Both the position numbers and the translations under genes were made by a program. DNA of 64,000 nucleotides, from positions 124,001 to 188,000 of the forward strand of contig NZ_JAFEVL010000062.1 of NCBI RefSeq assembly GCF_016901135.1. The letters are read 5' to 3'. Every line of letters starts with the position of its first letter. Positions within the stretch are counted from its first letter, which is position 1. Source of the DNA: Martinezella lusitana (GTDB lineage: Bacteria; Pseudomonadota; Alphaproteobacteria; Rhizobiales; Rhizobiaceae). The notes beneath the pieces were generated by a model, which was not told the DNA's origin, did no database searches, and saw only the letters and a list, made by a program, of their open reading frames with translations. Positions 10,128 to 17,224 of this stretch are shown here, one piece after another.

Positions 10128-10811
10128 ATGGAAGTGCGGACGAAGGAACGGGGAGGCAACGCGGATCAGGCTGCGACACGCCGCCCGCGCGGTCGTCCGA
10201 AAACCGTGAACGACGATACGCGGCGCATGGAGATCGTCGGCGAGGCTCGCGCGACATTCTACGAGCTGGGATATGGCGGCACGACGATGGATCTGGTTGC
10301 CGCCCGGTGCAGGATTTCGAAGCAGACCCTCTATCGATTGTTTCCAAGCAAGACCGATCTCTTCATGGCGATCATCGCCGATCATCGCGCCTCGATGCTG
10401 GCCTTGCCGCGTGACGCGGATGAGAATCTACCGCTCGGCGAGGCGCTTGAGCAGATCTTCATGATCGATATCGATGAAACCAAGGAGCGAGAACGCGAGG
10501 CCTTCATTCATCTCGCCATCAGCGAATCGCAGCAATTTCCGGAGGTTGCAACGCTGATGCACACCTACGGCGCAAAGCAATCGCAGCAGATGCTTGCCGG
10601 CTGGCTCAGCCAGCAGCAGCAGCGCGGTCTTATCGAGATTGCCGATGTTGCAAGCGGCGCGCGCATGCTGATGAACATGATCTTCGGCGCCATGATCTCG
10701 AAGCCGAGTCATCCGAATGACTGGCCCGATCGGGAAACGCGCTTGCGACATTTGCGTCAATGTATTGCAATCTTCGTGGCAGGTGTGCAGCCCCGCACGA
10801 GTGGCCGCTAG
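10128..10811 (+). CDS. TetR-family repressor of the AcrAB-like pump
   Basis: A 227-residue TetR/AcrR regulator. After a basic, disordered N-terminus (RRPRGRPKTVNDDTRR) comes the HTH domain at about residues 40-85, with the recognition segment GGTTMDLVAARCRISKQTLYRLFPSKTDLF. The remainder is a helical ligand-binding domain. The ATG at 10128 has GAGG five to eight bases upstream. The gene is divergent from the pump operon with a palindrome between, as for AcrR, TtgR or AmeR. By family logic a pump substrate binds the C-terminal domain and releases the operator. A long frame running antisense through the whole adaptor gene is open upstream of this start but is a shadow. Confidence 0.93.
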   Translation: MEVRTKERGGNADQAATRRPRGRPKTVNDDTRRMEIVGEARATFYELGYGGTTMDLVAARCRISKQTLYRLFPSKTDLFMAIIADHRASMLALPRDADENLPLGEALEQIFMIDIDETKEREREAFIHLAISESQQFPEVATLMHTYGAKQSQQMLAGWLSQQQQRGLIEIADVASGARMLMNMIFGAMISKPSHPNDWPDRETRLRHLRQCIAIFVAGVQPRTSGR

Positions 10812-10837
10812 GTCGCCTCGTTCTCAGCGCCTCAAAG

Positions 10838-10879
10838 AAAAATGCCGATATGGCTTACTTGACCATACCGGCATTTTTT
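10838..10879. terminator. Bidirectional terminator between convergent genes
   Basis: The arms ATGCCGATATGG (10842-10853) and CCATACCGGCAT (10863-10874) form a stem with one G-T pair and a 9-base loop. A-runs lie on the left and a T-run on the right (10873-10879), so it can work in both directions. It lies between the TetR gene and the converging 80-residue protein gene. Confidence 0.8.
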
Positions 10880-10911
10880 CAGGCCCCCCGCCAGAACCCG
10901 AACCGGTGCGC

Positions 10912-11154
10912 TCAATGCGCAACGGCCATGTTTGCCCTGTCCGCGCCCTCTTCGAACAAAGGCGTCTGCAACCCGTTTGCATACATTTCCTGCAACACGG
11001 CCCCGAGCGCCAGATCCAGGCACCAGACCGGGAATTCCGCGTCGAGATTTTTGGCGCTTTGCCGCGCATAAGTGATGAGTCGTGCGATCGACGCCAGTTC
11101 CTTGAGCGAGTCCGGATCCTGGTTTGTCACTCCGATCGAAAGTACTGCTGTCAT
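10912..11154 (-). CDS. Small protein of unknown function (80 aa)
   Basis: I do not recognise this family. The start is placed at the ATG 11154 because GAGGG lies about 7 bp upstream; a longer frame begins at 11211 but has no such signal. The protein is soluble and acidic, with no signal peptide. Its N-terminal half looks helical (DPDSLKELASIARLITYARQ), and a short hydrophobic stretch (EFPVWCLDLALGAVLQEMY) carries the single Cys. It lies 230 bp downstream of, and on the same strand as, a YcaO-family gene. It has its own upstream region with three tandem 12-bp repeats, suggesting separate regulation. A link to the YcaO enzyme is possible but not shown. Confidence 0.6.
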   Translation of the reverse strand: MTAVLSIGVTNQDPDSLKELASIARLITYARQSAKNLDAEFPVWCLDLALGAVLQEMYANGLQTPLFEEGADRANMAVAH

Positions 11155-11244
11155 TTCATACCCTCTATTGCCCCCTGTTCCCGGTGGTGAATTGCATCCT
11201 GCCGAGAACATGAGCAGACATTAACGTATGTTCCGGGGGTTGGC

Positions 11245-11276
11245 GCGTGACATGCAGCGTGACACGAGGCGTGATT
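11245..11276. promoter_or_regulatory. Three tandem 12-bp-spaced repeats upstream of the 80-aa gene
   Basis: GCGTGACA occurs at 11245-11252 and 11257-11264, and GCGTGATT at 11269-11276, each separated by 4 bp. The register is exactly 12 bp. They lie about 90-120 bp upstream of the 80-residue gene (minus strand). Direct repeats of this kind usually bind an activator or a cooperative repressor. The protein that binds them is unknown. Confidence 0.5.
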
Positions 11277-11384
11277 GTGCGACGATCTTATAAATGCAAT
11301 TTCAGGACGTTAGAATGGCAAAATGCACCGGTCGGCGGCCGGAAACTTCAGGTCTCCAAGCTCGATTTCCGGGCATATGCGTCG

Positions 11385-12641
11385 TCACAGCAGATGCAGG
11401 GATTTCGAAAGAGCCCTGTGACCGTACCGGCGCTTGCGGTCGCCTGGCGGGTTTTCGAGCTCTGGTACCACGATTTTTGCAACCGAGAAGGGCAAGGAGG
11501 TATGAGCCAGAGGAAGCGCTATTGCGGAGGCGATGCCTGCGTGGCGCATGTGATCGACCGTCAGCTCCAACAAGGCCTCGGCGCCTTTCGGCAAGGGGGC
11601 ATCGAGCCTGGCTGTGGGTTTTGGGGCAGCATCGAAGCAGCTTCGGATGCTATCAGGCAGTTCCCGGGCAAAACTTTCCGGTTCTATATCGTCGCGGCCG
11701 CCGCTGATGAAGGTGAGGCGCGACTGCGCGGCTTCCGTCACGGCGCGGATCACTGCCCGGACCGGCGATGGATGTGCTCCGCTGCCGACCGTGACACCGA
11801 GATAGCGCACGCGTCTCGCAGCGGCGATATCGCTGGGACCGAGCAGAGCGGTGACGGCCGGGATGCCGATATCGCTGGTGATGTCGAAGAGGCGCAATGT
11901 CAGCCCGGCGGAATCGATCCTGGCCGTCAACTCGTTCAGCACCGGATCGTGGAAGGAGGCAGGGTCGATGCAGGCGTCCATGCGCTGCTCTGATGTGGAG
12001 ATGTCCCAGAGTACCACAGCGTCGCGCTCGATGCGCTCCAGCACGCCGTGCAGGATGGCCTCGGCGAAGGTGTTGCCGGAAGCCAGCCCGTCGGATGATT
12101 GCCAGAAGCGCTTAGCGCGAATGGTGCGATCGAGTGCTACGGCTTCGACGGGAATCCAGACGGCCTCTCCACTGATGAGATCGTGACCCTCGGCCCAGGC
12201 AATGTCCTCGTCATCGGCGATATCGGCCTGGCCGCTGGCAATGAGCTGCGGCAGCGCATCGGTGCGGCGTCCTTCGGCCACCAGCCGCTCGCGACTGGTG
12301 TTTACAGTTTCCAGGGCGGGTGCACTGGCCGTGGCCCGTTCCAGTGCCTCCATCGCGGCCGAGACCTTGGCATCGAGATCGGTGATGCCCTTGCCGTTGT
12401 GGACGACGATCGAGCGGGCGTTCGGGCTGATTGCCTGCCAAACGGGAATGCCGAGCCTGTCGAGCCCCGTCAGGCGCGCGAGACGGGTAACGCCGTGGAC
12501 CAGGAGGCACGGCTCGATCCGCCGAAAGGTTTCCTCGGCTGAGCAGGCGCGATCCGAATAGGGAGATGCGGCAAGTGCGGATGCCTTCCGGCCCGAATGT
12601 CTGGCAAGAAATTCGGCAAGGGAAGGATCCACGGTCATCAT
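11385..12641 (-). CDS. YcaO-family protein
   Basis: A 418-residue YcaO-domain protein. YcaO enzymes use ATP to activate backbone amides, making azolines, thioamides or amidines in peptides, or acting with TfuA-type partners. Features typical of the family are visible: the N-terminal 'VHGVTRLARLTGLDRLGIPVWQ' block, 'GKGITDLDAKVSAAMEALER' with the conserved Glu residues near 92-96 that bind Mg-ATP, 'AEAILHGVLERIERDAV' near 196-212, and a Pro-containing C-terminus. There is no TfuA gene or obvious modified-peptide gene next to it; the nearest small gene on the strand is the 80-residue one downstream. Two Met codons open the frame (12641 and 12638). The substrate is unknown. Confidence 0.85.
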   Translation of the reverse strand: MMTVDPSLAEFLARHSGRKASALAASPYSDRACSAEETFRRIEPCLLVHGVTRLARLTGLDRLGIPVWQAISPNARSIVVHNGKGITDLDAKVSAAMEALERATASAPALETVNTSRERLVAEGRRTDALPQLIASGQADIADDEDIAWAEGHDLISGEAVWIPVEAVALDRTIRAKRFWQSSDGLASGNTFAEAILHGVLERIERDAVVLWDISTSEQRMDACIDPASFHDPVLNELTARIDSAGLTLRLFDITSDIGIPAVTALLGPSDIAAARRVRYLGVTVGSGAHPSPVRAVIRAVTEAAQSRLTFISGGRDDIEPESFARELPDSIRSCFDAAPKPTARLDAPLPKGAEALLELTVDHMRHAGIASAIALPLAHTSLPFSVAKIVVPELENPPGDRKRRYGHRALSKSLHLL

Positions 12642-12812
12642 TGCCGCCGAAGGGTTAGATCATTGATCGGCCGGGTTTCCCTGCTTGCCTATGCGGGCGT
12701 CAGCTTTCGATGGGAAACAGCGTCAGCACAAAGCGCAGCTGTAACTGTCGAGGCGACCAACAGCGTTTCTGTCGGTTCGCGCCTCGACCATGTTCGATGC
12801 GGCGCCTAAAGG

Positions 12813-13271
12813 TCAGTTGCGAAGGCCTATCGATGCGTCGGCTGCGTGCGGCACATGGCCCGCGAGCGATTCGGAGGCGTTTGACAATGACTTGATCAGC
12901 GTCAGCACGGACTGACGTATGCCGGGATCGTTGATCTTCATGAACGCCTTGTTGAGGCTCAGACCTTCCTTGGAGGTCAGAAACTCGGACAGATCCTCCA
13001 GGCCGTTGATCGCGCCCAGACCATCCGTGTTGAGCGGCTGCGTATTGTCTTGCTGGAAGAAAAAGGCCACCGGTACGGCCAGAACGTTGGCTATGGCCTG
13101 CAGTCGGCTGGCGCCGATGCGGTTGGTGCCCTTTTCATATTTCTGCACCTGTTGAAAGGTGACGCCGATCTGTTCGGCGAGCCGCTCCTGGCTCATGCCG
13201 AGCATGAGTCGACGCGTGCGAACGCGGGAGCCGACATAGGCGTCGATCGGATTCGGTACTTTTGCACTCAC
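12813..13271 (-). CDS. XRE-family regulator, PraR/PhrR-like
   Basis: A 152-residue DNA-binding protein. Residues 8-70 are a lambda-repressor-type HTH (VGSRVRTRRLMLGMSQERLAEQIGVTFQQVQKYEKG, in two pieces) very like the rhizobial PraR/PhrR proteins, which act in stress response, biofilm and quorum sensing. The C-terminal half (EFLTSKEGLSLNKAFMKINDP) also follows that family, but the tail is longer and divergent, so this is likely a paralogue rather than PraR itself. The start is the GTG at 13271, supported by AAGGAG 8 bp upstream. It lies 171 bp upstream of the YcaO gene on the same strand and might be its regulator. The 188 bp upstream are AT-rich and hold its promoter region. Confidence 0.85.
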   Translation of the reverse strand: MSAKVPNPIDAYVGSRVRTRRLMLGMSQERLAEQIGVTFQQVQKYEKGTNRIGASRLQAIANVLAVPVAFFFQQDNTQPLNTDGLGAINGLEDLSEFLTSKEGLSLNKAFMKINDPGIRQSVLTLIKSLSNASESLAGHVPHAADASIGLRN

Positions 13272-13459
13272 TGCGCAATCTCCTTTTCAAACAGGGGACC
13301 AAGCGGATGCCACCTTAGTTGTGACACTATAGGGGCAAGGAACCTTCGCCCAATCTGCCCGTACAATGTGTGTTAAATATGGGTAAAATTCAACCAAAAG
13401 TCTTTTTGTAAAGTTTTTGTGGCAGTGAAGGCCAAATAAACGCAGAAAGACGCGTCGCG

Positions 13460-13768
13460 TCAATGCGGATTAAAAACGGAAGATGATCTGCAATTATAGA
13501 CCGGGCATTGCGGATTGTCTCTGGTCGGCACGGAGGTACGGGCCGCATAACCGCTCACGCCGCATTGCTCGCTATCGGAGACATAACGGTCATACAATGT
13601 GAGGCGGCCGTCTCTCGAGGGATAACGCAATATGACGGCGCGTTCGCCGGCAATGAGCTGCTGCACGGATGCGCAACTTCGGCTCATCGACTCGTAGCGA
13701 GAGATGGCCCAGGCCGGCCCGGCGGTTGCGATCGTCATTAGAATCAGCGCTGCAGCTACGCTTCTCAT
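13460..13768 (-). CDS. Small secreted protein, rhizobial hypothetical family
   Basis: A 102-residue protein with a clear signal peptide (MRSVAAALILMTIATAGPAWA, about 21 residues in two readings). The mature part has five Cys residues, so disulphides in the periplasm are likely. The pattern SCxxVQQLIxxxxAVILRYPSxxxxxLTLYDRYVSD is one I recognise from many short rhizobial proteins of unknown function. No enzyme motif is visible. It stands alone, with an AT-rich stretch and the XRE gene downstream on the same strand and the ABC importer divergent on the other side. Confidence 0.8.
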   Translation of the reverse strand: MRSVAAALILMTIATAGPAWAISRYESMSRSCASVQQLIAGERAVILRYPSRDGRLTLYDRYVSDSEQCGVSGYAARTSVPTRDNPQCPVYNCRSSSVFNPH

Positions 13769-13877
13769 CCGTCATCCCCCGATGAACATACAGCTCTTAA
13801 ATATATCGCTGTAGTAGAAATACCAAGATCAGAAGATGCTTACCGTTGCAAAGCTGGTCCGGCCGCAACGGTGTCTT

Positions 13878-13902
13878 GGCAATGGCGGCAACCGCCATTG
13901 TC
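13878..13902 (+). repeat. Stem-loop upstream of the ABC importer
   Basis: CAATGGCGG (13880-13888) and CCGCCATTG (13892-13900) form a perfect 9-bp stem with a CAA loop, extended by a G-T and a G-C pair. It is not followed by a T-run. It may belong to the 5' leader of the importer or end a short upstream transcript. Confidence 0.5.
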
Positions 13903-13948
13903 CCTGTGTCGTTTTTTCAAGCGCGCCCCAAAAGCCCTTTCAGCTCAT

Positions 13949-14013
13949 TGAAAGGTTGGATGTGCATGTCTCTCCCGCTTCAGGAGGAAGCGTATGCCGC
14001 GCGGTGACCAACC
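13949..14013 (+). ncRNA. Structured leader upstream of first binding-protein gene (candidate riboswitch)
   Basis: Starting at TGAAAGGTTG (13949-13958), the leader can fold as an outer stem GGTTGG/CCAACC (13954-13959 with 14008-14013), a middle stem GCAT/ATGC and an inner hairpin GCTTC/GAAGC (13977-13981 with 13987-13991) with a purine loop. Key sequence blocks TGAAAGGTTG and GGAGGAAGC recur at the same place before the second paralogue (15189 and 15225). The downstream gene has the NMT1 domain, and a known RNA class ('NMT1 motif', reported to sense xanthine) is named after just this association. I cannot confirm membership by eye. Confidence 0.4.
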
Positions 14014-14043
14014 GGCACCGGCACATAAGAAGAGGAGAACTTC

Positions 14044-15057
14044 ATGCGCCCATCCAGCATTCTCACATATTCAATGGCTCTTTCCCTTGCCATGACCGCC
14101 GCGTCTTTCACCGCAACGGCGGCGCTTGCCGCTGACAAGATCTCCATCATGGTGGGCGGCTACGAGAAGCAGATCTATCTGCCGGCCAAGCTTGCGGAGG
14201 CGCTCGGCTATTTCAAGGATGAAGGTCTCAATGTCGAGCTCCTCAACGAGCCTGCCGGTGTCGATGCGGAAAACGAGATGCTCGCCGGCGCGGTACAGGG
14301 TGTCGTCGGTTTCTACGATCATTGCATCGATCTCCAGGGCAAGGGCAAATTCGTCGAATCCGTCGTGCAGTTCAGCCAGGCGCCGGGCGAAGTGGAGCTG
14401 GTGTCGGCCAAGCATCCGGAGATCAAGTCGCCCGCCGATTTCAAGGGCAAGAGCCTCGGCGTCACCGGCCTCGGTTCCTCCACCAATTTCCTGACGCAAT
14501 ATCTTGCGGTCAAGAATGGCCTCAAGCTCAGTGACTTCACCTCGGTTCCGGTCGGCGCCGGACAGACTTTCATCGCCGCCTTGCAACAGGACGCCATCCA
14601 GGCCGGAATGACGACGGAGCCGACGATTTCGCACCTGTTGAAGACCGGCGAAGCCAAGGTCCTCATCGACATGCGTACCATGGCCGGAACGAAGGCGGTC
14701 CTCGGCGGCACCTATCCCGCCGCCTCGCTCTATATGCAGGCGTCCTGGATCAACGATCACAAGGAGGAGACGCAGAAGCTGGCAAATGCCTTCGTCAAGA
14801 CGCTGCACTTCATCAACACTCACTCCGCTGCCGAGATCGCCGATAAGATGCCGAAGGACTTCTATGTCGGCGACAAGGAGGGTTATGTGAAGGCGCTCGA
14901 AAACGGCAAGGCGATGTTCACCCCGGACGGTGTGATGCCGGAAGACGGCCCGAAGACCGTTCTTGCCGTTCTTTCCGAGTTTTCCAAGAATGTGCAGGGC
15001 AAGACGATCGACCTGTCGAAGACCTACACGACGGAATTCGCCAAGAACGCCAAGTAA
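14044..15057 (+). CDS. ABC importer substrate-binding protein, NMT1/SsuA type (copy 1)
   Basis: A 337-residue periplasmic binding protein. The N-terminus has a signal peptide ending near AALAADK, so the mature protein starts around residue 30. The fold is that of the NMT1/THI5/SsuA family (KLAEALGYFKDEGLNVELLNEPAG, then GKSLGVTGLGSSTNFLTQYLA and VGAGQTFIAALQQDAIQAGMTTEP). Such proteins bind sulfonates, thiamine pyrimidine precursors, purines or similar small organics; the ligand is not readable here. A strong ribosome-binding site (GAGGAG) precedes the ATG. It is followed by a near-identical paralogue and then the ATPase and permease. Confidence 0.92.
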   Translation: MRPSSILTYSMALSLAMTAASFTATAALAADKISIMVGGYEKQIYLPAKLAEALGYFKDEGLNVELLNEPAGVDAENEMLAGAVQGVVGFYDHCIDLQGKGKFVESVVQFSQAPGEVELVSAKHPEIKSPADFKGKSLGVTGLGSSTNFLTQYLAVKNGLKLSDFTSVPVGAGQTFIAALQQDAIQAGMTTEPTISHLLKTGEAKVLIDMRTMAGTKAVLGGTYPAASLYMQASWINDHKEETQKLANAFVKTLHFINTHSAAEIADKMPKDFYVGDKEGYVKALENGKAMFTPDGVMPEDGPKTVLAVLSEFSKNVQGKTIDLSKTYTTEFAKNAK

Positions 15058-15103
15058 ACCGCTGCCGATCTGAAGCTTCGTTTTCGTCTTGATGGCGAAG
15101 GCG

Positions 15104-15136
15104 CGCGCCGGCGGCTGTATTTGTGTTGCCGGCGCG
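15104..15136 (+). repeat. Stem-loop after binding-protein gene 1
   Basis: CGCGCCGGC (15104-15112) and GCCGGCGCG (15128-15136) form a perfect 9-bp GC-rich stem with a 15-base loop, 47 bp after the stop of the first binding-protein gene. Without a T-run it may stabilise the upstream mRNA or attenuate read-through into the second paralogue. Confidence 0.55.
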
Positions 15137-15188
15137 AGTGAAATAAAATTGCAATGTCGCCTTTTGAGCTTTCGCACTGAAAGCTGAC

Positions 15189-15261
15189 TGAAAGGTTGCC
15201 CGCGCTAGGTTCGTCGAGCTTCGTGGAGGAAGCAGATGTTCTGCGGCGTCGTGTGACGCAA
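15189..15261 (+). ncRNA. Structured leader upstream of second binding-protein gene (same type as 13949-14013)
   Basis: This leader repeats the arrangement of the first copy: TGAAAGGTTG at 15189-15198, the hairpin GCTTC/GAAGC at 15218-15222 with 15229-15233, the GGAGGAAGC block, and complementary flanks (CCGC 15200-15203 with GCGG 15243-15246; TTGC with GCAA 15258-15261). Unpaired blocks match copy 1 while stem sequences differ, which is what a conserved RNA structure looks like. It ends about 25 bp before the ATG. Confidence 0.4.
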
Positions 15262-15286
15262 GCACTAAAACAGGAGGAGACATTTT

Positions 15287-16300
15287 ATGCGTTCATCGCG
15301 CGCCTTTTTTCATACCGTAGCCCTTTCCCTCGTCATATCAGCTGCTTCCCTTGCAGCCACGGCGGCACAGGCGGCCGACAAGATTTCCATCATGGTGGGC
15401 GGCTATGAAAAGCAGATCTATCTGCCGGCCAAGCTCGCCGAATCCCTCGGTTACTTCAAGGATGAAGGCCTCGAGGTCGAGCTTCTCAACGAATCGGCCG
15501 GCGTCGATGCCGAAAACCAGTTGCTGGCCGGTGCCGTCCAGGGTGTCGTCGGCTTCTACGACCATTGTGTCGACCTGCAGGCCAAGGGCAAGTTCATCAA
15601 GTCGGTGGTGCAGTTCAGCCAGGCGCCCGGCGAAGTCGAGCTGGTCTCGAGCAAGCATCCGGAAATCAAGTCCTTCGCGGATATGAAGGGCAAGAGCGTC
15701 GGCGTTACCGGCCTCGGTTCGTCCACCAACTTCCTGACGCTCTACATGGCGTCCAAGGCCGGCCTTTCGCCGGCTGACGTGACCCCGGTTCCGGTGGGTG
15801 CCGGCCAGACCTTCATCGCCGCCATGCAGCAGGACGCCATCCAGGCCGGCATGACCACCGAGCCGACGATCTCGCGTCTGCTGAAGACGGGCGAAGCCAA
15901 GGTTCTCGTCGATCTGCGTACGCTCAAGGGCACCGAGGAAGCTCTCGGCGGCACCTATCCGGCAGCATCCCTCTACATGGATGCCGCATGGGTCGATGCC
16001 CATAAGGAAGAAGTGCAGAAGCTCGCCAACGCCTTCGTCAAGACGCTGCGCTTCATCAACACCCATTCCGCCGCCGAGATTGCCGACAAGATGCCGAAGG
16101 ATTTCTACGTCGGCGACAAGGATGGCTACATCAAGGCCCTGGACGCAGGCAAGGAAATGTTCACGCCGGATGGCGTGATGCCGGAAGATGGTCCGAAGAC
16201 CGTTCTCGCCGTGCTCTCCGCGTTCTCCAAGAACGTCAAGGGCAAGACGATCGACCTGTCGAAGACCTACACGACGGAATTCGTCAAGAACGTCAAGTAA
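15287..16300 (+). CDS. ABC importer substrate-binding protein, NMT1/SsuA type (copy 2)
   Basis: A tandem paralogue of the preceding gene, also 337 residues, with about four in five residues the same by eye. A signal peptide ends at AAQAADK. Substitutions are spread along the chain (for example ESLGYFKDEGLEVELLNESAG against EALGYFKDEGLNVELLNEPAG), so this is an old duplication, not an assembly artefact. The ribosome-binding site is AGGAGGAG. Keeping both copies before a single ATPase and permease suggests that two related ligands or affinities share one transporter. Confidence 0.92.
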   Translation: MRSSRAFFHTVALSLVISAASLAATAAQAADKISIMVGGYEKQIYLPAKLAESLGYFKDEGLEVELLNESAGVDAENQLLAGAVQGVVGFYDHCVDLQAKGKFIKSVVQFSQAPGEVELVSSKHPEIKSFADMKGKSVGVTGLGSSTNFLTLYMASKAGLSPADVTPVPVGAGQTFIAAMQQDAIQAGMTTEPTISRLLKTGEAKVLVDLRTLKGTEEALGGTYPAASLYMDAAWVDAHKEEVQKLANAFVKTLRFINTHSAAEIADKMPKDFYVGDKDGYIKALDAGKEMFTPDGVMPEDGPKTVLAVLSAFSKNVKGKTIDLSKTYTTEFVKNVK

Positions 16301-16311
16301 GCAGTCATAAC

Positions 16312-16339
16312 GCCGCTTCCGGCTGGTGTTGGAAGCGGC
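16312..16339 (+). repeat. Intercistronic stem-loop between binding protein and ATPase
   Basis: GCCGCTTCC (16312-16320) and GGAAGCGGC (16331-16339) form a perfect 9-bp stem with a 10-base loop. Stem-loops at this position commonly protect the abundant binding-protein mRNA and lower expression of the downstream ATPase and permease. Confidence 0.6.
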
Positions 16340-16391
16340 AGTTCACCGGGCTTTGCGTGCATGCCCTAAGGCACGCGTGAGGATCAGCACC

Positions 16392-17210
16392 ATGCAACAG
16401 GATGGACGCCGGACATCGGCGATCGAGCTCATCAATGTCAGCCGCCGTTTCGTTTCACCGACCGGCAAGTCGCTGACGGCACTTCGCGATTTCAACATGA
16501 CCGTCGAACGCGGTGAATTCGTCGCCGTCGTCGGCCCGACGGGCTGCGGCAAGTCGACGACGCTCAACCTCGTCACCGGCCTTGCCAGGCCCAGCGCCGG
16601 CGAAGTCCGCCTGATGGGCGGCCCGGTCAACGGCATCGACCCGCGCGTCGGCTTCGTCTTCCAGACGGATGCGCTCTTCCCCTGGAAGAACGTTATCGAC
16701 AATGTCATGTCCGGCCCGCTGTTCCGCGGCAAGTCCAAAGCAGAGGCCGAGAAGAGCGCCAAGGACTGGCTTGCCCGCGTCGGCCTCACGAAATTCCTGC
16801 ATCACTATCCACATCAGCTCTCGGGCGGCATGCGCAAGCGCGTCTCGCTGGCGCAGACCTTCATCAACGAGCCGGAAATCCTGCTGATGGACGAGCCGTT
16901 CTCGGCTCTCGACGTGCAGACCCGCACGGTCATGCATGAAGAACTGCTGAAGCTCTGGGCCGAACGGCAGGCTTCCGTGGTGTTCGTCACGCACGATCTC
17001 GAAGAGGCTGTCGCACTGGCTGACAAGGTCTATGTGCTGACGGCGGGACCTGCGACGGTGAAGTCGGTCTACAAGATCGACCTGCCACGTCCGCGCGTCG
17101 TCTCGGAGATCCGCTACGAGCAGAACTTCATCGATTATTGCAAGACGATCTGGGACGACCTTCGCGAAGAGGTCGAAACCAGCTATCGCCGTGCCGCCCA
17201 AGCGGCATAA
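16392..17210 (+). CDS. ABC transporter ATPase, SsuB/TauB/NrtD type
   Basis: A 272-residue nucleotide-binding subunit. Walker A is VVGPTGCGKSTTLNL (near residue 50), the Q-loop is FVFQTDALFPWKN, the ABC signature is QLSGGMRKRVSLAQ, Walker B is ILLMDEPFSALD, and the H-loop is VFVTHDLEEAV. The FPWKN segment after the Q-loop is typical of the nitrate/sulfonate/taurine group. The ATG at 16392 is chosen because GAGG precedes it by about 9 bp; an upstream GTG in frame at 16326 lacks a signal. It energises import together with the permease at 17225. Confidence 0.94.
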   Translation: MQQDGRRTSAIELINVSRRFVSPTGKSLTALRDFNMTVERGEFVAVVGPTGCGKSTTLNLVTGLARPSAGEVRLMGGPVNGIDPRVGFVFQTDALFPWKNVIDNVMSGPLFRGKSKAEAEKSAKDWLARVGLTKFLHHYPHQLSGGMRKRVSLAQTFINEPEILLMDEPFSALDVQTRTVMHEELLKLWAERQASVVFVTHDLEEAVALADKVYVLTAGPATVKSVYKIDLPRPRVVSEIRYEQNFIDYCKTIWDDLREEVETSYRRAAQAA

Positions 17211-17224
17211 GGGGAGGATTGATC

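Noticed and set aside
13769-14043. A thiamine-pyrophosphate riboswitch before the NMT1-type importer
   Set aside because: I looked for the CTGAGA and ACCTGATC-type core blocks of the TPP class and did not find them. The leader has a different conserved layout.
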